NCBI RefSeq assembly: GCF_001269885.1
Contig: NZ_LHVH01000018.1
Location: forward strand, 62,001-126,000
Direction of reading: 5' to 3'
DNA length: 64,000 bases
Origin: Pseudomonas kilonensis
GTDB lineage: Bacteria; Pseudomonadota; Gammaproteobacteria; Pseudomonadales; Pseudomonadaceae
The first letter of the stretch is position 1. The number at the start of each line of letters is the position of its first letter. The translations under genes and the position numbers were made by a program. Below are positions 43,183-52,519 of the stretch, piece after piece. Below the pieces are notes generated by a model that saw nothing but the letters and a program-made list of their open reading frames with translations, had not been told where the DNA came from and searched no databases.

Positions 43183-44400
43183 ATGCCTGACTTTGATCGC
43201 GCCACCGGCCCCAGACACGGCATCACATGCGGTGATCGAACCTGTTCGATTGGGCCCAGGTTTCCAAGATCCTCGTTACTCCGGATGGCTTCAATAACGG
43301 TTTCCTGTCTTTTCATGGCAACTTCTGCATACAGCCAGGACCTGTCAACCGCAGCGGGGCTCGAAAACACCACGGTCACGGTGATGCAAGCGCAGGAAAT
43401 CGTTTCCAAGGCCACCCTCGGTGCCGTTCGTTGGAGCGGCCCTGTATCCGGCCCGCAAGCCCAGCGGGGCAAGAGCATCGCGCTTGTCGCAGAAGATTTG
43501 CGTAACGGCGGCATTGTCGGTGTCGCGCAGGGCGCCCGGGAGGCCGCCAGCGCGTTGGGCTGGACGCTGAAGATATACGATGGTGCCGGCTCATCGGCCG
43601 GGCGCGCAAAGGCCTTTTCCGATGCCTTGGCCGCGAAGCCCGACGGCCTTATCCTGTGCGGCTCCGATGCCCTTGAGAACAAGGCGGCGCTGCAGCTCTT
43701 CGCCAACAAGGAGGTACCGGTGGTTGGCTGGCACGCTGGGGCACGCCCGGGGCCGATTGACGGCACACCGGTGGCGATGAACGTCACGACCGACCCGCTT
43801 GAAGTGGCGCGCCTCACGGCCATGGCGGCAGTGGCACAGTCAAGCGGACGCGCCGGCGTGGTCATCCTGACCGACTCCAAGTACAGCATTGCCATGGCGA
43901 AAGCCAAGGTCATGGAGGACGTCATTCGGGGCTGTCGAGAATGTACGTTGCTGGAGGTGCGCGATGTGGCGATTTCCGAAAGTGGCGAGAAGATGCCGGC
44001 GATCACCAAGGAGCTGCTTCAGCGCTATGGCAAACGCTGGACCCACACGCTGGCCATCAACGACATCTATTTCGACTACTCGATTGCCTCGCTGACCAGC
44101 GCCGCCATACCCAGTGACGGCATCAACCTGCTGTCTGCCGGTGACGGCAGCGCTTCGGCTTTCTTGCGCATACAGGCAAAAACCTACCAGACCGTTACTG
44201 TGGCCGAGCCGCTCAACCAGCATGGCTGGCAAGTGATGGATGAATTGAACCGGCTGTTTGCAGGTCAGCCAGTGAGCGGCTTCGTCGCGCCGATTCACTT
44301 GGTCAATGCCGACAATATCGCCTTCGATGGCGGGAAAAAATTCCAGTACGATCCTGACAATGGCTATCGAGACATCTATCGCCACCAATGGAATCCCTGA
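43183..44400 (+). CDS. Periplasmic substrate-binding protein, LacI/TorT type (copy 2), linked to a GGDEF-EAL enzyme
   Basis: Protein of 405 residues, near-identical to copy 1 at 9134-10327 over most of its length. The unusual N-region ITCGDRTC is kept, then a hydrophobic export segment (about 35-50) ending SAYSQDL. Segments KSIALVAEDLRNGG, DGLILCGSDALE and AGVVILTD define a type I binding fold. No transport genes accompany it. Its last 13 bases overlap the start of a membrane GGDEF-EAL gene, so the two are made together. It probably senses a periplasmic ligand, perhaps a sugar, and signals to that enzyme. Confidence 0.88.
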   Translation: MPDFDRATGPRHGITCGDRTCSIGPRFPRSSLLRMASITVSCLFMATSAYSQDLSTAAGLENTTVTVMQAQEIVSKATLGAVRWSGPVSGPQAQRGKSIALVAEDLRNGGIVGVAQGAREAASALGWTLKIYDGAGSSAGRAKAFSDALAAKPDGLILCGSDALENKAALQLFANKEVPVVGWHAGARPGPIDGTPVAMNVTTDPLEVARLTAMAAVAQSSGRAGVVILTDSKYSIAMAKAKVMEDVIRGCRECTLLEVRDVAISESGEKMPAITKELLQRYGKRWTHTLAINDIYFDYSIASLTSAAIPSDGINLLSAGDGSASAFLRIQAKTYQTVTVAEPLNQHGWQVMDELNRLFAGQPVSGFVAPIHLVNADNIAFDGGKKFQYDPDNGYRDIYRHQWNP

Positions 44401-47400
44401 CGTTGGATATGACTTCCCGGTTTGGACGCCAGCTATTGCCACAATCGCTGCGCGCACAATTCACTCTGGCGTTCCTGACGTTGGCGCTGCTGATCCTGGC
44501 AGGCGCCGCCACGGCGGTCTACGCGTTGCGCACCTCTAATAGCGCCACTCGCCAGCTGACGGATGAACGACTGGTCCGCATGCAAAATGGGCAAGACATG
44601 GTGCAGCGCACCTTGTTGATCGAGCGCCAGACTGACCAGCTTCTGACAACCCGTTCCCCGGACATCCTGCGTTCAAGCTATGCGGCAACCGTCGAACAGC
44701 TTGAAGCCCTCGATCAACGGGTGCAGCAACTGACTGCCGCGAACAGTGGCGTGGCGATACTCGACATGCATCAGTCGAGTCAGATGTTCCGCAATACCGC
44801 CAACATCGTTGCGCAGCTGCGAGAAAGCCTGCTGCAAACCGAGGTCACCTTCGCGCAGGCCCTGGAGGATCGCACCGCCCGATTGACGGCGACCCAGACC
44901 CGGGCCAGCCTGGAGCTGGCGGTGCTGCTTTTCGATCTGCCGCAGGCAGTTGACAGTGAGGCCGTGCAACGGCTGCGGGCCCGATATGAGCGCCTGCCAC
45001 GTACCGCTGACACGTTATCCGATGTTGATGTGCAGACGTCGGATCTCTTCTCCTTGCGCCAGACGCTCATCAATCAACACAACGTCTTGCAGCGCTTCAA
45101 TGAGCAACTCAAGAACGAGGCCGAGGTCCTGGTTTCGGTGGCCCGTACGCAATCGAACGCCTACACCGAAGACTATCGCGAAGCCGTGCAGCGCCTGGTC
45201 GAGGCCTCGAATCGCAGCCAGCAATGGGTGCTGATCATGCTGGGCGCCAGCCTGGTGTTCGCCTGGTTCGTGACCCGGGTGTTCATGGGTCGTCATGTGC
45301 TCGTGCGCCTGAATGAAATAAGCCGGCAATTGCGTCAGGAACACACGGACAAAACGCATTTGATGATGGCCGACCATGGGAAGGACGAGATCGGCAACAT
45401 GGCGCGCGCGGTGAACCAATTTCTCGAAGACCGGCTTCAGCTGGAGAAAAGAACGGTTCAATTAAGTATCGCCACAGAACGGCTCGCCGTGCAAAACAAC
45501 CGATTGGAGCAAGAAGCCATCGTCCGTGCCGGACAAGGTCATGTCCTGGAACTGATCGCCAGGAGCACCGAGCTTGCAGAAGTGCTCGATAGCCTGGCGC
45601 ACCTGGTCGAGTCCCAACTGGAGGGCATGAAGGTCTCCATCCTGCTGCTGGATGAGGAGGGCAAGCACCTGCTGCACGGGACTGCACCCAGTTTGCCGAA
45701 AGCCTATAGCCAGCTCATCGACGGAATTGAAATCGGTCCGAACGTCGGTTCATGTGGTACCTCGGCGTATCGACGAGAGCCGGTCATCGTCACGGACATC
45801 GAGCAGGATCCACTGTGGGAAGCGTACCGTTCACTCGTTGCGCCCTATGGGTTTCGCGCCTGCTGGTCGACGCCGATCCTGTCCCATGAGCGAAAGGTCC
45901 TGGGCACGTTTGCCTTGTATGCCAACACCGTGCGCAGCCCCAGCGCGGCCGAGACGAAACTGATCGACATGGCCACACCGCTCGCCGGTATTGCGATAGA
46001 ACGTCAACAGACCGAAAAGCGCATTCGCTTTATGGGCGACCATGACGCCCTGACCGGGCTGCCGAATCGTACGCTGCTCGAAGACCGCCTCAAGCAGGCG
46101 ATGCTCTATGCCCAGCGCTACAACCGGCTGGTGACAGTGGTGTTTCTCGACCTGGACAAGTTCAAACTGGTGAATGACAGCCTTGGGCACAGTGCCGGGG
46201 ACGAACTGCTGAAAACCGTCGCCCAGCGCATGCTGGGGTGTGTACGGCGTACCGACACCGTGGTGCGACTGGGCGGCGACGAGTTTGTGATCATCCTGTT
46301 CGACCAGCCCTCGGACCTGGACGGCGTGACGCCCGTCCTGCACAAAATCCAGGAAGCGATCCTGCGGCCGATTCAACTCAGCGGCCATACGCTCCACGTC
46401 ACCTGCAGCATGGGGTTGGCCACGTACCCTACCGATGGCACCGACACCGACACGTTGCTCAGCAATGCGGACGCCGCCATGTACCGGGCCAAGGAACTGG
46501 GGCGCAACAGCTTCCAGTTCTATACGAGCGAGATGAATAACAAGGTCCAGGGCAAGCTCGCCATGCAAGACGGGCTGCGAAGCGCACTCAACAATGACGA
46601 GTTCCTGCTGTTGTACCAGCCACAAGTGGATTTACGGTCAGGTCAGATCATCGGCGTGGAGGCATTGATCCGCTGGCAGCATCCCGAACTCGGCATGGTC
46701 TCTCCCATCAAATTCATTCCTCAGGCCGAAGAGACCGGGCTGATCGTGCCCATCGGCGACTGGGTGATTCATACCGCCTGCAGACAGAACAAGGCGTGGC
46801 AGGATGCCGGTTGGCCGCCGATCACCATGTCGGTGAACATCTCGGCTCGCCAGTTCATCGAAAGGGACCTGATCGACCGGATCATGCATGCCTTGCAGGA
46901 AACCGGGCTGGACCCGATGTACTTTGAGCTGGAGCTGACCGAAAGCCTGATCATGCAAGACCTTCAGCAAGCCATCAGCAAAATGAAGGCCCTGCAAGCC
47001 ATGGGGATCAGCCTTTCGATCGACGACTTCGGCACCGGCTATTCCAGCCTCGCCGCATTGAAAAGCTTCCCGATCGCGAGGCTCAAGATCGACCAGTCTT
47101 TCGTGCGTGATCTACCCAACAACGAGAACGACAAAGCCATCGCCACCGCCGTGATTTCGTTGGGGCACAAGCTGAACCTCAAGGTCATTGCCGAAGGTGT
47201 CGAAACCGAGGAGCAGCAAACCTTCCTGCGTGAAAACGGCTGCGATGAAATTCAGGGGCACTTTTTCAGCAAGGCGGTCAGCGCGCAGGAAATCAGCCGG
47301 TTACTGCGTACGTCCGGAGTGTCTGAACCAAGCCGCCTTGCCAGTCCAGGTTCGGTCAGGCAAAAAAAACGCGATGTAAAACACCCGAGCGGTCCAATGT

Positions 47401-47411
47401 CCGGGCATTGA
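44388..47411 (+). CDS. Membrane c-di-GMP enzyme: helical sensor-HAMP-GAF-GGDEF-EAL
   Basis: Protein of 1007 residues. Membrane segments at about 22-46 and 279-299 enclose a 230-residue all-helical periplasmic region that recalls the TorS sensor domain. HAMP is at about 300-352, GAF about 383-535. GGDEF is about 545-712 with intact GGDEF at 629-633 and inhibitory site RRTD five residues before it. EAL is about 725-975, with GVEALIRW near 757 and DDFGTGYSSL intact. Both making and breaking c-di-GMP look possible. The overlap with the binding-protein gene points to a TorT/TorS-like or LuxP/LuxQ-like input. A second start, ATG 44409, is possible. Confidence 0.92.
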   Translation: MESLTLDMTSRFGRQLLPQSLRAQFTLAFLTLALLILAGAATAVYALRTSNSATRQLTDERLVRMQNGQDMVQRTLLIERQTDQLLTTRSPDILRSSYAATVEQLEALDQRVQQLTAANSGVAILDMHQSSQMFRNTANIVAQLRESLLQTEVTFAQALEDRTARLTATQTRASLELAVLLFDLPQAVDSEAVQRLRARYERLPRTADTLSDVDVQTSDLFSLRQTLINQHNVLQRFNEQLKNEAEVLVSVARTQSNAYTEDYREAVQRLVEASNRSQQWVLIMLGASLVFAWFVTRVFMGRHVLVRLNEISRQLRQEHTDKTHLMMADHGKDEIGNMARAVNQFLEDRLQLEKRTVQLSIATERLAVQNNRLEQEAIVRAGQGHVLELIARSTELAEVLDSLAHLVESQLEGMKVSILLLDEEGKHLLHGTAPSLPKAYSQLIDGIEIGPNVGSCGTSAYRREPVIVTDIEQDPLWEAYRSLVAPYGFRACWSTPILSHERKVLGTFALYANTVRSPSAAETKLIDMATPLAGIAIERQQTEKRIRFMGDHDALTGLPNRTLLEDRLKQAMLYAQRYNRLVTVVFLDLDKFKLVNDSLGHSAGDELLKTVAQRMLGCVRRTDTVVRLGGDEFVIILFDQPSDLDGVTPVLHKIQEAILRPIQLSGHTLHVTCSMGLATYPTDGTDTDTLLSNADAAMYRAKELGRNSFQFYTSEMNNKVQGKLAMQDGLRSALNNDEFLLLYQPQVDLRSGQIIGVEALIRWQHPELGMVSPIKFIPQAEETGLIVPIGDWVIHTACRQNKAWQDAGWPPITMSVNISARQFIERDLIDRIMHALQETGLDPMYFELELTESLIMQDLQQAISKMKALQAMGISLSIDDFGTGYSSLAALKSFPIARLKIDQSFVRDLPNNENDKAIATAVISLGHKLNLKVIAEGVETEEQQTFLRENGCDEIQGHFFSKAVSAQEISRLLRTSGVSEPSRLASPGSVRQKKRDVKHPSGPMSGH

Positions 47412-47457
47412 TGATTCTGCCTTTCTGTATTTCCGGGGGAGAGGGTATCACCGGATC

Positions 47458-47946
47458 TCAGGAAGCATCCTGCTCATAGCTGCAACCCACGTAGAGATCG
47501 CTGTCCTTGTCTTCCGTGGAGACCACTCGCAGGCTAGCGCCGTTACCGAGGCTGCGCTGATAGTCAACGTAGCCGTCGGTATCCAGGGTCTTTTTCAATT
47601 TCAGGGTGCTGGCGAGCTTTTCTGCATCGGCCTTCGGGCTGCTGCTTTTGGCCTGGAGAAAGAAGCTGAAGCGGTCGGTCATCACCAGAGTGGTCGACGA
47701 CACGCCGTGCACCGTCAACGCCGGGGTGGCTTGCCAGGCGCCACCGCCCCACGGGCTGTGCGCTTCATCCTTGGAGAGCGTCAGTTGCTCGGCGTCAACC
47801 AGGTCGTTGAACTCGCCCACCTGCTGCGCATTGGCCTGGCACTGCGCCAGGGCCTTGAACAAATCGCTGTGGCTCGGGCCAGCGGCCGAAACAGTAAAGG
47901 TGGACAGACACCCGGCCAGGGCGACGAGACCAAGAGAGATTTTCAT
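47458..47946 (-). CDS. Hypothetical exported protein
   Basis: Protein of 162 residues with a clear signal peptide (MKISLGLVALAGCLSTFTVSA). The mature part has two cysteines (AQCQAN and VGCSYE) that may pair, and a conserved-looking centre SPWGGGAWQATPALTVHG. It is probably periplasmic. No family is recognised. It is convergent with the GGDEF-EAL gene and has no operon partner. Confidence 0.7.
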   Translation of the reverse strand: MKISLGLVALAGCLSTFTVSAAGPSHSDLFKALAQCQANAQQVGEFNDLVDAEQLTLSKDEAHSPWGGGAWQATPALTVHGVSSTTLVMTDRFSFFLQAKSSSPKADAEKLASTLKLKKTLDTDGYVDYQRSLGNGASLRVVSTEDKDSDLYVGCSYEQDAS

Positions 47947-48136
47947 GCCGACATCCTTGTTTCAGTTGAATAACAGGTGATGGATACCCGAGGTCAAGGG
48001 CTGCAGGCTTCGGGAATGAACGTGCTGCGCGGCTGGACACGGGCCTGCGCTGCAGGTCGGGAGCTTGCCATTGCTGACTTGAATATGCCATCAGGTTATC
48101 CCTGAGGATGGACTGTCGTAGAAACCACTTTTGTGC

Positions 48137-48328
48137 TCATTTCTGGCACTGGTAAGTCGGCGAGATAACGGTCGGCATGACCAGCCCACAGACCACCGCA
48201 GCACTGACAGCTTGCTGGCGGCTTACCGAACCCAGCTTGCGTCGAGCATTGAGCAGGTGGAAGTCGATCGTGCGTTCGGAACAGGTAGGGATGTGGCTGA
48301 CGCAGGCGGGGGAGTGGTGTTTGTCCAT
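48137..48328 (-). pseudogene. LuxR-family HTH fragment
   Basis: A frame of 63 residues contains CSERTIDFHLLNARRKLG and then SRQQAVSAAVVCGLV, the last helices of a LuxR/GerE DNA-binding domain of the quorum-sensing type. The autoinducer-binding part and the first helices of the domain are missing, so this is a relic. It lies directly after the anthranilate synthase pair on the same strand, which suggests the pair once stood beside a quorum-sensing regulator. Confidence 0.7.
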
Positions 48329-48380
48329 AAACGGATCGCTCTAGTTGTAGCAGGAATGAAGCAGTCGCAGCACGGGGAAA

Positions 48381-48400
48381 GAAGGGGCGCATGCCCCTTC
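48381..48400 (-). terminator. Hairpin after the anthranilate synthase genes
   Basis: GAAGGGGC-GCAT-GCCCCTTC, a perfect 8-base stem, nine bases after the glutamine amidotransferase stop. The T-tract after it on the minus strand (TTTCC) is short. Confidence 0.6.
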
Positions 48401-48408
48401 CGGGTGGA

Positions 48409-48993
48409 TCACTTGTGCACGTGACACCGGATGAAACTGCGGAACAGGTCCAGGCCGTTTTCGGTGAGGATGCTTTCAGGGTGGAACTGCACGCCCTCCA
48501 CCGGCAGGTGGCGATGGCGTACGCCCATGACATAGCCGTCGTCCGTGGATCTGGACGTGATCTCCAGGCAGTCGGGTAACGGCTGCTCGCTGATCATCAA
48601 CGAGTGGTAGCGGGTCGCCCGAATCGCATGTGCCTGGGTGTGATCATAGACGCCCCTGCCGTCGTTCTCGATCGTGCTCACCTTGCCGTGCATCACGTGT
48701 GGGGCCCGGCAAACCTGGGCACCGAAGGCCAGGCCGATGGCCTGGTGACCCAGGCACACACCCAACAGCGGCAGGCGCCCCTGAAAGTGCTTGATCACTT
48801 CGATGTAGCCCACATCCGCCGGATGCCCAGGCCCAGGGCCCAGCACGCAGAAATCCGGCGAGAACGCTTCAATGCGCTGGATGAGATCCGGTACGTCGTG
48901 ACGCTCGACGTGGGTTTCCAGCCCCAGTTGTTCCAGGTACTGGCTGATGATGAAGACGAAGCTGTCATAGGCGTCGATCAAGAATACTTTCAC
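48409..48993 (-). CDS. Anthranilate synthase component II (glutamine amidotransferase)
   Basis: Class I glutamine amidotransferase of 194 residues that feeds ammonia to the component I subunit. The catalytic Cys is in GVCLGHQAIG (about 75-84), and His and Glu are in VQFHPES (about 170-176). The start is GTG 48993, overlapping the component I stop by GTGA, with AGGAG eight bases upstream. The pair is not beside trpD or trpC, so it is probably a secondary set serving a specialised product from anthranilate. Confidence 0.88.
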   Translation of the reverse strand: MKVFLIDAYDSFVFIISQYLEQLGLETHVERHDVPDLIQRIEAFSPDFCVLGPGPGHPADVGYIEVIKHFQGRLPLLGVCLGHQAIGLAFGAQVCRAPHVMHGKVSTIENDGRGVYDHTQAHAIRATRYHSLMISEQPLPDCLEITSRSTDDGYVMGVRHRHLPVEGVQFHPESILTENGLDLFRSFIRCHVHK

Positions 48994-50471
48994 AGTGCGA
49001 TCTCCTGGCCGGTCACTGCCCGATAGACGGAACCCATCTTGTACAGCGTCTCTTTCCACTCAAGCGCTGGCACCGAATCAGCTACCACTCCGGCGGATGC
49101 ACGCAAGTGGTACGTACCCTCGTCGAAGACCGTCGAGCGAATGCACAATGCGGTGTTGACGCTGCCATCGAAACCGACCAGGCCAAGGGCCCCGGCATAA
49201 ATGCCCCGGCGGTTGCTTTCCATCCCCTCGATCAGCTCCATCGCCCTGACCTTGGGTGCGCCGGACATGGTGCCCGCGGGGAACGAGGCCTTGATCACGT
49301 CGTAGGCATCCAGGCCCGGGCGCAGCAAGCCGCGAACGTTCGACACCATGTGGTAGAGGTGCGAGTACTCTTCCACCAGCATGAACTCATCGACCTCCAG
49401 CGAGCCGGCCTGGCACACGCGACCGATATCGTTGCGACACAGGTCGATGAGCATCAGGTGTTCGGCGCGCTCCTTCTCGGAGCGGGTCAGCTCCAGGACC
49501 AACTGAGTCGGATCGACGCCAGGCTTCTTGCCCACGGTGCCGGCGATCGGGCGCATCTCGATCAAGTCGTCCTTGATCCTGACGAACAGCTCGGGGCTGG
49601 CGCCGATCAGGTCGATGCCGCCTACGTGGGCCAGGTACATGTAGGGGGAAGGGTTGCGCAGGCGCAGGTTCTGGTACACATCGAACGGCGAAACCTGCGA
49701 GCGGATGCGAATCTCATGGCCGAGCTGGATCTGGTAGACGTCGCCGGCGCGGATGTGCTCCATCGCCACTTCGACACGCTCGACGAATTGCTCCGGGGTC
49801 ACCGTGCGCTCTTCCTCGAAGGCCTCGGGGTAGGGTAGCGGAGCCAGCGCCTCGGCTGCCGGGGGTGTGCTCAGGAAGGGGTAGTCCTCCAACGTACGGG
49901 GCGACCAGAGATCGTGGTTGTTGATCAGGGTTTCGACGATGCCATTGCTGTGGAAATAAACCAGGGTCTGATAGACCGACAGGGCAATGAGCGGGTAGTC
50001 GTAGGTCTGTTTGGCCAGATCGGGAAGTCGCTCGATCAGGCGAACGCAGTCGTAGGCGAAATAGCCGAAGAAGGCCAGGCTGGAAGGGGCATTGGACGCA
50101 GGCTGGAACGTTGCCTGGATAGCCCGGAGAAGGTTCCACGCCGCCTCGCTGTCGGACAGATGGATCTTGTGTTCCTGGTCGACCTGCATGCCCGCTTGCC
50201 GCAGGCTGGCGGACAAATGTTCACACAGGGCGGCGCAGCCTCGCAGTTGGGCCTGGCCCTCATTGATACACACTTCGAAAAGCGGTTCGAGCCCGACGAT
50301 CGTCGCCCGGCGATCACGGCTTGGGCCGGACAGTGATTCAAGAATGAAAACAGACTCACGACCCAGTTGTTCCAGTGCATTTTCATATATGCGAAGTGCA
50401 TCCGTAGGTCGACGTTCTTCGCGGCGAAGAACATTCACGCCAATTAGATTTTTATTCACGGTTAATACCAT
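48990..50471 (-). CDS. Anthranilate synthase component I (TrpE/PhnA-like)
   Basis: Chorismate-using enzyme of about 493 residues. The C-terminal chorismate-binding domain shows RPIAGTVGKK, ELTRSEKERAEHLMLIDL, AGTMSGAPKVRAMELIEG and the ending ASAGVVADSVP. It converts chorismate and ammonia to anthranilate with the amidotransferase encoded downstream. ATG 50471 is chosen because family similarity begins there, though its ribosome site is weak; the frame is open to 50597. Feedback elements of TrpE could not be judged by eye. It may support a secondary metabolite rather than tryptophan. Confidence 0.85.
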   Translation of the reverse strand: MVLTVNKNLIGVNVLRREERRPTDALRIYENALEQLGRESVFILESLSGPSRDRRATIVGLEPLFEVCINEGQAQLRGCAALCEHLSASLRQAGMQVDQEHKIHLSDSEAAWNLLRAIQATFQPASNAPSSLAFFGYFAYDCVRLIERLPDLAKQTYDYPLIALSVYQTLVYFHSNGIVETLINNHDLWSPRTLEDYPFLSTPPAAEALAPLPYPEAFEEERTVTPEQFVERVEVAMEHIRAGDVYQIQLGHEIRIRSQVSPFDVYQNLRLRNPSPYMYLAHVGGIDLIGASPELFVRIKDDLIEMRPIAGTVGKKPGVDPTQLVLELTRSEKERAEHLMLIDLCRNDIGRVCQAGSLEVDEFMLVEEYSHLYHMVSNVRGLLRPGLDAYDVIKASFPAGTMSGAPKVRAMELIEGMESNRRGIYAGALGLVGFDGSVNTALCIRSTVFDEGTYHLRASAGVVADSVPALEWKETLYKMGSVYRAVTGQEIAL

Positions 50472-50491
50472 ATTCAAGGTGTAACGATTCA

Positions 50492-50513
50492 GGCGCTCGA
50501 TTAAGAGAGCGCC
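50492..50513. promoter_or_regulatory. Dyad in the leader of the anthranilate synthase genes
   Basis: GGCGCTC-N8-GAGCGCC, perfect 7-base arms, 21 bases before the chosen start codon. It may be an operator (for example a LuxR-type site) or a leader hairpin. Confidence 0.5.
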
Positions 50514-51098
50514 ACGGGAATATAAAGCGCGCAGGCACTTTAAATACGTGTTGACGGATATTCTGAATAGACGGGGCGGACGCTGTTTATGTCGCACGCA
50601 CTAAAAAGCTTGCAATGGATTGCAGCCAATGGTTGCGCAGGGCACAAGGCGCGAGCGCCTTCGATTTCAGAGGGGAAAGATCAGGACGTTGCTGGCAGGC
50701 AGCAGACAGGCTCCGGTCTTCGCTAGATTAGCGACGCCAGGTATTGCTTTTGAAGATGGCCAGAATGGCCCGGGAACAGCTGTCGGGATAGCTGTGGGAG
50801 GAACTGATAGCAGAAAGGTGATAGTACATTTTTAGACATCCCAGTCTTGGCTAAGCACTGCGGGAATAATTGGCAGTGCGGCGAAATTATCAGCGAGCCC
50901 TGAGGCTGTCAACTGCTGAGGGAATATTAATCTTTCATTCACTTTTGAATGTCGACGAGGCGAAGAGCTATCCCTGCGCGTATGTAACCGCGCGTGCTTT
51001 TAACAAGAAGCTCGTGCGCGCACAACTGCGAGATAGCGCAGCTGGGTATTTATAAGTTCTGTCCTGCGGCCCATTCAATTTCAGAAGGGATAACTGTC
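50514..51098. other. Intergenic region between divergent genes
   Basis: No convincing gene, terminator or repeat is seen. It must hold the promoter of the anthranilate synthase pair (minus) and that of the small protein at 51099 (plus); neither can be placed with confidence. It looks less GC-rich than its surroundings. Confidence 0.4.
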
Positions 51099-51290
51099 AT
51101 GCCATTGAAATGGTGGTCTGCTGGGGTTCGGCCTGTGGTGTTCCTGCCGGCGACCCTGGATAACCTGCTCCAGCAACTCCCCGATGCACGCGGCGAGTTC
51201 ATCGAGGACTGCGGGTATGTGCTCTATCTTGAACGGGGCGCCGAGGTGGTGGCGGCCATTACACGGTTCATTGCGACGTCCAGGGTTTAG
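51099..51290 (+). CDS. Small hypothetical protein of 63 residues
   Basis: Begins MPLKWWSAGVRPVVFLPATL and ends AAITRFIATSRV. ATG 51099 follows AAGGGA by eight bases. The sequence has a hydrophobic middle and one cysteine (EDCGYV) but no clear membrane segment. Function unknown. It is convergent with the Bcr-type efflux gene. Confidence 0.5.
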   Translation: MPLKWWSAGVRPVVFLPATLDNLLQQLPDARGEFIEDCGYVLYLERGAEVVAAITRFIATSRV

Positions 51291-51304
51291 GACGATTCAT
51301 TCTT

Positions 51305-52519
51305 CTACCCCCGCAAGAGAAACAACACCAGCGCCACCAGGCAGGCCGTCGTCTGAATCCCACCCAGCGTCGTGACCGGCGCGAAGCTCAAGACGGAGGC
51401 CAGCCAGGTGGTCAGCGCAGCCGCACCCATGGAGAGAAACCCCAGCAGCGCGGAGGCCATCCCGGCTTCTTTGCCGAAAGGGCCCATGGTGATTGCCGTG
51501 CCGAGCGGATTGGCCAGGCCCATGCCCCACAGGAAGGTGATCATCGAGAGGGCATACCACCCAAGACCAGGTGCGGCTGGACCCACCAGAAGCAGGCCGC
51601 CGCCGATCATGGCGCAGGCAATGCCCGCGAGCGTGATGATCCGCGCGCCATAACGATGCGCCAGGCGCGGGGCCGCCATGCCGGCTGCGAACACGACGAA
51701 TACCGTCGCGGCAAAATACAGGCCGGTCTGCAACGAGGTCAGGCCGATACCTTGCATCAGGATGGCGGGCGCCGCCGCGAAGGAGGCGAACAGGCCGCTC
51801 ATCAGCAGGCTCATTGAAAGGGCTGGGAGGATGAAGCGCTTATCCAGCGCCAATCTGCCATAGGCGAGCACCACGCTCTTGGCCGAGTGCGGCGCCCGGC
51901 GATCGGCGGGATGGGTTTCTCCGAGGTCGCGCACGTAGAAAAAGGCCAGTACCACGGCGGCCAGCCCCACCAGGATGAAGATGGCACGCCAGCCGAGTGT
52001 GACGGACAGGACGCTGCCGGCCAGCGGCGAAAAACCCGGCGCCGCGGCGGTGGCGATCATCGTCAGCGACAGGGCCCGGGCGAGCGTCTCGCCTTCAAAC
52101 AGATCCCGTGCGATGGCACGCGACAGCACCGAGGCTGCACACACGCCGAGCGCCTGGACGACGCGTCCGGCGATCAGCACATCAAGGGTGGTGGCAAGGC
52201 CGGCGATGACGGTGCCGACCACGAACACTGAGAGGCCGCCGAGCACCAGTTTCTGCCGCCCGTAGCGGTCGGCCAGTGGCCCGACCACCAACTGGCCCAA
52301 GGCGAATGTGATGAAGAAGCTGGACAGCGTCAGGCCGAGCTCGCGCGCGGTCACGCCCAGGTCTTCGCCGATATCCGCAAACGCCGGGAGAATGATGTTG
52401 GTAGACAGCATGCTGATCGCCGCCAGGCCTGCAAGCAGCGCCACGACTTTGCCGGTCAATGGTTGGGTGGAGGCGTGCGGTTGCGTAGCGGCAATTGCCA
52501 ATGAAGTTCTGGCTTCCAT
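51305..52519 (-). CDS. Bcr/CflA-type MFS drug efflux transporter
   Basis: Protein of 404 residues with twelve membrane segments. The signature loop GPLADRYGRQKLVLGG is at about 80-95 and the segment ISMLSTNIILPAFADIGEDLG at the start is typical of the Bcr/CflA branch of drug:proton antiporters. ATG 52519 has GGAGAGG upstream; the longer frame from 52615 adds a tail without family similarity. It probably exports a toxic small molecule; the nearby anthranilate synthase might supply one. Confidence 0.85.
   Translation of the reverse strand: MEARTSLAIAATQPHASTQPLTGKVVALLAGLAAISMLSTNIILPAFADIGEDLGVTARELGLTLSSFFITFALGQLVVGPLADRYGRQKLVLGGLSVFVVGTVIAGLATTLDVLIAGRVVQALGVCAASVLSRAIARDLFEGETLARALSLTMIATAAAPGFSPLAGSVLSVTLGWRAIFILVGLAAVVLAFFYVRDLGETHPADRRAPHSAKSVVLAYGRLALDKRFILPALSMSLLMSGLFASFAAAPAILMQGIGLTSLQTGLYFAATVFVVFAAGMAAPRLAHRYGARIITLAGIACAMIGGGLLLVGPAAPGLGWYALSMITFLWGMGLANPLGTAITMGPFGKEAGMASALLGFLSMGAAALTTWLASVLSFAPVTTLGGIQTTACLVALVLFLLRG

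Noticed and set aside
48409..50471. Naming the pair phnA/phnB or trpE/trpG
   Set aside because: No PQS, phenazine or trp genes are adjacent, and sequence class could not be decided by eye.
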